Below are positions 59,861-64,000 of a DNA stretch of 64,000 nucleotides, one piece after another. The notes beneath the pieces are model-generated. The model made no database searches, had not been told where the DNA came from, and worked only from the letters and a program-made list of their open reading frames with translations. The position numbers were made by a program, and so were the translations under genes. This stretch comes from Myoxocephalus aenaeus. Lineage: Eukaryota; Chordata; Actinopteri; Perciformes; Cottidae. The stretch spans positions 2,936,001 through 3,000,000 of the forward strand of contig JBAMJR010000097.1 of the NCBI GenBank assembly GCA_038501785.1, given 5' to 3'. Each line of letters begins with the position of its first letter. Positions within the stretch are counted from its first letter, which is position 1.

Positions 59861-60107
59861 CTTTCTATTTTAATACTGTAAATGAATAACAGTAAAATAA
59901 GTATGTACTGTAAAATGAAGACACCGTTTTTTTCAACAAAGGTCATTTATTTTAATATTTCAACATTTTAAATAAAACATTTACATTTTGTTTTTAGTTT
60001 GTAAAAAAAAAAAAAAGTAAACAACAACATTTTTTATGGTATTCTTGAACATGCAACATTTTAAATGTTCCTCTTTCTTCAAGTTACTATGACAATTTAA
60101 ACATGTT

Positions 60108-60846
60108 TTAAAGTAATTTGACAGTAAACAGTAAAAAAAGGACTGGAAGCAATAACATATTCAGGTCAAGGGGGAAATCTATAAAAACAATTTGAACTGA
60201 AAAAAGTAATTGTAGTACAATAAAATGTCCATGACTGACTTTATTGTTACTGTATTGAACTGAATCCTTTCCCTGGGTGGTCGTCTTCTCCATGACCTGA
60301 GTCTCTTCCTGAACTGGAGTCTCTTCATGAACTGGAGTCTTCTTCCTGGGCAGGAGTCCTCTTCCCTGCAGTGGAAGGACAGAGAGACATTGGTTACCGA
60401 TTCCCATTAGAAATACCACAATATGTTTCTACTATGACGATGTCAGCCTATGTTGTGTTTTGTCTGGTACTGGGATCTTACCAACATGATGAGCCTTGGC
60501 GCGCTCAGTAGGGACACCTGGGCCTCAACATAATAACAAAATAAACAGACAATAGTACCGTATTTATTAGGAGGGACGTGAAAGAAACCCTTACTTTGAT
60601 GTTCCAGGTGTATTTAGGGGGAAAGTGAGAAGATAAGCATTGTTTAGTCTGGAAGGTGTGGTTCACGTGGGGGATGGGCACATGAAGCAGGATAGAGATG
60701 GTTCCCATAACATGCCCCGTGTTTTGCGCGATTTCTCGCCATGAGTTCAATGTCATTTTGCAGTCTTTGTAGTCCCTCGAAGAAAAGTTATAAAGGTGGT
60801 CGTATTTCCTGACCTCCTCGATGATTCGTTCTTCTGTTTGGTCCAT
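60108..60846 (-). CDS. MADF-domain protein (predicted, three exons)
   Basis: ATG at 60846 opens MDQTEERIIEEVRKYDHLYN, then FSSRDYKDCKMTLNSWREIA, the first part of a MADF (Myb/SANT-like) DNA-binding domain. Proposed exons: 60846-60595 (donor AAA|GTAAGG), 60517-60482 (donor TTG|GTAAGA) and 60365-60108, phases compatible, about 181 residues. The last exon has a Glu/Thr/Lys-rich repeat (PVHEETPVQEETQ). Such proteins are often domesticated from Harbinger-type transposons. The second half of the MADF domain is not clearly present, so the domain may be truncated or an exon missed. AATAAA on the - strand near 59947 fits the 3' end. The ATG-side flank has CCGGAA and CCAAT-type motifs. Confidence 0.5.
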
Positions 60847-61210
60847 TGTTACTAACGGTCTACAAGAACTTTAAAAATGGCGGTGTAGGAAGACAAACCG
60901 GAAAGAGCAACCGCCGGAAATTACGTTCTGAGCGGACCAATCACAGCGTTGCGGTCCGCGTCAACGCGCTAGCAGCAACGTATCAACGTTATACCAGCTG
61001 TTGCAATCTGCCCTGCCATGTAGTTACCTCAGAAAACACACGCCATGTTGTGTGTGTAAAAGTCTGACCTGTTGTGGCGTTCTGGTTCACTCACAACGTT
61101 CTGGTTCACCTCCAGTGGTGCTCGGTAACGTTACTCGTGCCACGGTAGCTAGCAAGAGAGAAAAGAGTCAACACTTCTCCAAACGGAGCTAGCCTTAGCT
61201 AACGAGCAGC

Positions 61211-61253
<43 letters not shown>

Positions 61254-61300
61254 TGACGGCCCCACACATAAACGATTCCAATTCATTTACACGTTAAACT
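60847..61300. promoter_or_regulatory. Probable promoter region of the MADF gene
   Basis: Directly upstream on the - strand: two CCGGAA ETS-type motifs (near 60898 and 60914) and CCAATCAC near 60938, in a CpG-bearing stretch. A (CA)n tract covers 61212-61250. The call rests on motif clustering only. Confidence 0.4.
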
Positions 61301-61557
61301 AAACGCATGCCATGTATCAACTATATGAAGCCAAATGATTTAAATCACAATTTTAAAGTGCTAATACTATATTTTGGTCATATTAGTAACACTAACATTA
61401 GCTTACTAGTGCAGGAAAGTGTGTCCCTACTTCCCTCTTAAAGTCACGTAGCGTTACCGGTAACTTTACTTGAGAAAACTGTGCTGTCTGTAATTAATGT
61501 GCATTTGCAAAATGCCTGGCAAAAAGGAAATATGACGGAATAATAATGAGCTTATAC

Positions 61558-61701
61558 CTTGCTGTTGCTGAAGTTGAAGTGAGGACGGGTCAGAAATGTT
61601 GTAGCTTTTGCTCCAAAATTGTGTGAGAGAAGCTTCTCCTTCCTCTCCTCGTCGAGAGAAACAAGTGTCCATCGGCACACAACGTTATAGTCTACTGTCA
61701 T
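61558..61701 (-). CDS. Orphan candidate first coding exon, function unknown
   Basis: - strand ATG at 61701 opens 48 codons without a stop to a good donor (AAG|GTATAAG at 61557): MTVDYNVVCRWTLVSLDEER, then KEKLLSHNFGAKATTFLTRP and HFNFSNSK. The exon is exactly 144 bp. Charged, ordinary protein-like composition. I could not find the next exon; the MADF model downstream has its own ATG and no matching acceptor. I do not recognise the family. Confidence 0.33.
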
Positions 61702-61998
61702 CTTTTGTGTAACACAACGGAGGATAACAATGTCTCTTTCCCCTCTGTCTGCGTGACAGCTAAACCTACATCTGTGTTGAAAATAATGTTTAAAAGGATT
61801 ATGGTGTATTCCCGCTCAAAATTACTGTAGTGTGATTCACAGCAACATTTATTTACAGTAAGATTCACCCGGGAATGAATTTTGACCATGATGCATTGCA
61901 GATCTACAGCAACATGCTGTATAGGAGTTCTACAGTAACAATATGGCCAGTATACAGTAATATTACTGTGAACACTACAGAAACTTGTTACAGTGTTA

Positions 61999-63162
61999 GT
62001 ATGAATGAATGAATATATACTTTATTAATCCCCAAAGGGAAATTTGGTGTTGAGTAGCAGCAATTTACAGACAGAAAATAAGATATCAAAACAGCAGGGA
62101 TGAAAGATATATACAAGAATAATATCAATAAAAATAAAATAAAAATAGCTGGGATGAAAGAAAAGAAAAAAGAACAGAGTATTAATTCAGGAATTAAATT
62201 AAATTAAACTTAAACAGTAGAAGTGCAAAAGTGCAAGTATGTATGTGTATATTAAGTGTGTGAGGTGTAAATAAACAAACAAACAATAACAACAATAGGA
62301 GAGTGCAAAAATGCAATGTATGTAATATGTGAAGTGTAGATAAACATAAACATGTACAGTGATTAATCAGTCAGAGGATCTGGCAAGCGGTGACTTATTG
62401 TAAAGTCTTAATGCCGTAGGCAGGAATGTTCTCCTGTAGCGGTCCTTTTGACAGCGGAGCGTGAGGAATCTCCTCGAGAAAGTGCTCCGCTGACCCTGCA
62501 GTAGGTGGTGGAGAGGGTGGTCCGGGTTGTCCAGTATGGACAAAAGTTTCTTCAGCGTCCTCCTCTCCACCACCTGTTCCAGAGACTCCTGCCTGCAGCC
62601 AATGATGGAGCCGGCCTTCTTAACTATCTTGTTAAGTCTGTTGGTGTCACCAGCTCCAATGCTGCTCCCCCAGCAGACGATGGAGAAGTACAGGGCGCTG
62701 GCCACAACCGACTGGTAGAACATCTCCAGCATCTTGCTGCACACATTAAAGGATCGAAGCTTCCTCAAGAAAAAGAGTCGACTCATCCCCTTCTTGTACA
62801 CATCGTTGATGTTGTTCTTCCAGTTCAGTCGGCTGTCGATGGAAACACCCAGGTACCTGTACTCCTCCACCATGTCCACGTCCTCTCCAAGAACACTCAG
62901 AGGACTCTGAGCCGTCGCCTTCCTCCTGAAGTCCACCACCATCTCTCTGGTCTTGGTCACGTTCAGCAGCAGGTGATTCTCACCGGCCCACTCCACAAAG
63001 TCACTCACCACTGCCCTGTACTCCTCCTCCTGTCCATCCCCAATACACCTGACCACTGCAGAGTCATCAGAGTACTTCTGCAGATGGCATGACTCTGTGT
63101 TGTACTGGAAGTCAGTGGTGTACAGGGTGAACAGGAAGGGAGACAGAACAGTTCCCTGAGGG
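61999..63162 (-). mobile_element. 5'-truncated Rex1/CR1-like LINE
   Basis: The - strand frame from about 63161 to TGA/stop at 62367 reads PQGTVLSPFLFTLYTTDFQ, the catalytic KYSDDSAV, then LLLNVTKTREMVVDFRRKAT, YRYLGVSIDSRLNWK, SRLFFLRKLRSFNV, FYQSVVASALYF and a C-terminus with RFLTLRCQKDRYRRTFLPTA. A single long frame of about 265 codons is open, so the insertion is fairly young. The 3' UTR ends with CTTTGGGGATTAATAAAGTA and a TCATTCATTCAT tail on the - strand. The 5' break joins array spacer DNA at 63163. Confidence 0.88.
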
Positions 63163-64000
63163 GAATAAACATGTTGAAGACATTTCATCTTCAAAGTAGC
63201 AAGCTTCACATGCTGGAATAACACTATTATGATCTCTTAAGTATAAATACTTAACATTGTACTCTTTATTTTGATCTTGATCAAATCCACCACCTCCAGG
63301 GACAAAACATTATATTTCTTCCGTGTCTTGAAGATGAAAGTTAGTCCTGAATGCAGGTTTGAAGGAGCAGTCAGAACTAAACTGGTTGAGCAACTCTTTA
63401 GTGCTTCTGTCTTTTGTCTTTGTTCTTATGTTCCATAGGGATGACCTCCCACCTCAGGAATGGTAAATGGTGGAGTCTGTGACGCCTTTTATTGTTCAGA
63501 TTTAAAGTTTCATTTTTGAAGAAACGCAATAACAACTTACATCAGCCTGTTACCTAAGGAGCACTTTTGTCATCTCAGACAACTGAAATGTTTTGTTCAA
63601 TAAATTGATGCAAACTGTGAAAGATTCTGGTTCAGTCTTTTGTTTGTAAATATTTAAATTTCTCATTATCTCCACCTGAAGTGTTTCCTGATTTTCTCTT
63701 ATAGATTTTTCCACCATATTAAACATCTGTTTTGTATTTTATACCTTGAAAATAATAACAAAACTAAAAGAATAAACGCTTAATTTACATGAGAACTAAC
63801 GGTAGTGTCAGAAAAACACTTCTAAACATATTTAGTACTTTTTCATTCCTTTATTCTTAATCAAGTTTTTGAAACCAATATTTTGCTATGAAGCTTTGCA
63901 TTCATCACTTGGGCCTCAGTCATGAAATGATCATACAGATGGGATTTTAACTTGAGAAAAATGTAGACATTTTATTGGATTCTTCAGTGATTTCATAATA
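63163..64000 (+). pseudogene. ISG12 array unit relic lacking the gene body
   Basis: From 63170 the spacer (GATGACCTCCCACCTCAGGA and neighbours) runs as upstream of genes F, I and J. At about 63500 a promoter trace (AAAGTTTCATTTTTGAAGAA) is followed directly by 3' flank text (CAATAACAACTTACATCAGC), so the ATG, all exons and introns are deleted. AATAAA remains at about 63600. After that, the between-gene spacer continues to the window edge, so more array may follow. Confidence 0.75.

Noticed and set aside
62505..63092. + strand 195-codon open frame
   Set aside because: It is the antisense shadow of the Rex1-like reverse transcriptase on the - strand.

Overview
The window looks like a piece of a teleost fish chromosome, probably a percomorph. 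The reasons are spliced vertebrate genes, AT-rich introns, abundant dinucleotide repeats, and fish-type L2, L1-like and Rex1-like LINEs, hAT and Tc1 elements and a tRNA-type SINE. No species can be named from the sequence. Gene models were built by hand from reading frames, splice sites and remembered family features; nothing was aligned to a database.

Layout. (1) 1-10.7 kb: no exon recognised; repeats only (a palindromic MITE, an L2 LINE 3' end). It is probably a long zdhhc14 intron. (2) 10.7-25.9 kb, + strand: the seven 3' exons of zdhhc14, a DHHC protein S-acyltransferase, including a textbook U12-type AT-AC intron at 16332-17751. A 700 bp non-autonomous hAT and a decayed BED-finger hAT sit in its introns. 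(3) 27.9-31.9 kb, - strand: a complete eight-exon tandem-repeat galectin, lgals8, convergent with zdhhc14. (4) 32.6-64 kb: a tandem array of ISG12/IFI27-type (Ifi-6-16 family) genes. Ten models (A-J) are on the + strand, with relics at 32.7, 36.7, 46.6, 52.2 and 63.5 kb. Invaders are a 2951 bp hAT (33558-36508), a 5'-truncated L1-like LINE, a Tc1 element, a SINE and a Rex1-like LINE. A small MADF-domain gene model (60.1-60.8 kb, - strand) and two orphan candidate exons lie in or beside the array.

The most unusual content is the array. Three copies (A, G, J) encode ordinary ~93-105 residue hydrophobic ISG12 proteins. Six copies (C, D, E, H and F, I) have lost exon 2 and most of the C-terminal exon without losing frame, and encode 64-65 residue proteins in which hydrophobic positions are replaced by polar or charged residues. 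Between the two subtypes the central exon differs at 18 of 153 bases, changing 14 residues with one silent change, while the adjoining intron differs at only about 4% of positions. Exons diverging faster than introns suggest diversifying selection, perhaps with gene conversion of flanks. Most copies have a TATA box and an ISRE-like element just upstream, so interferon-responsive expression is a reasonable inference. zdhhc14 and lgals8 have no evident functional tie to the array.
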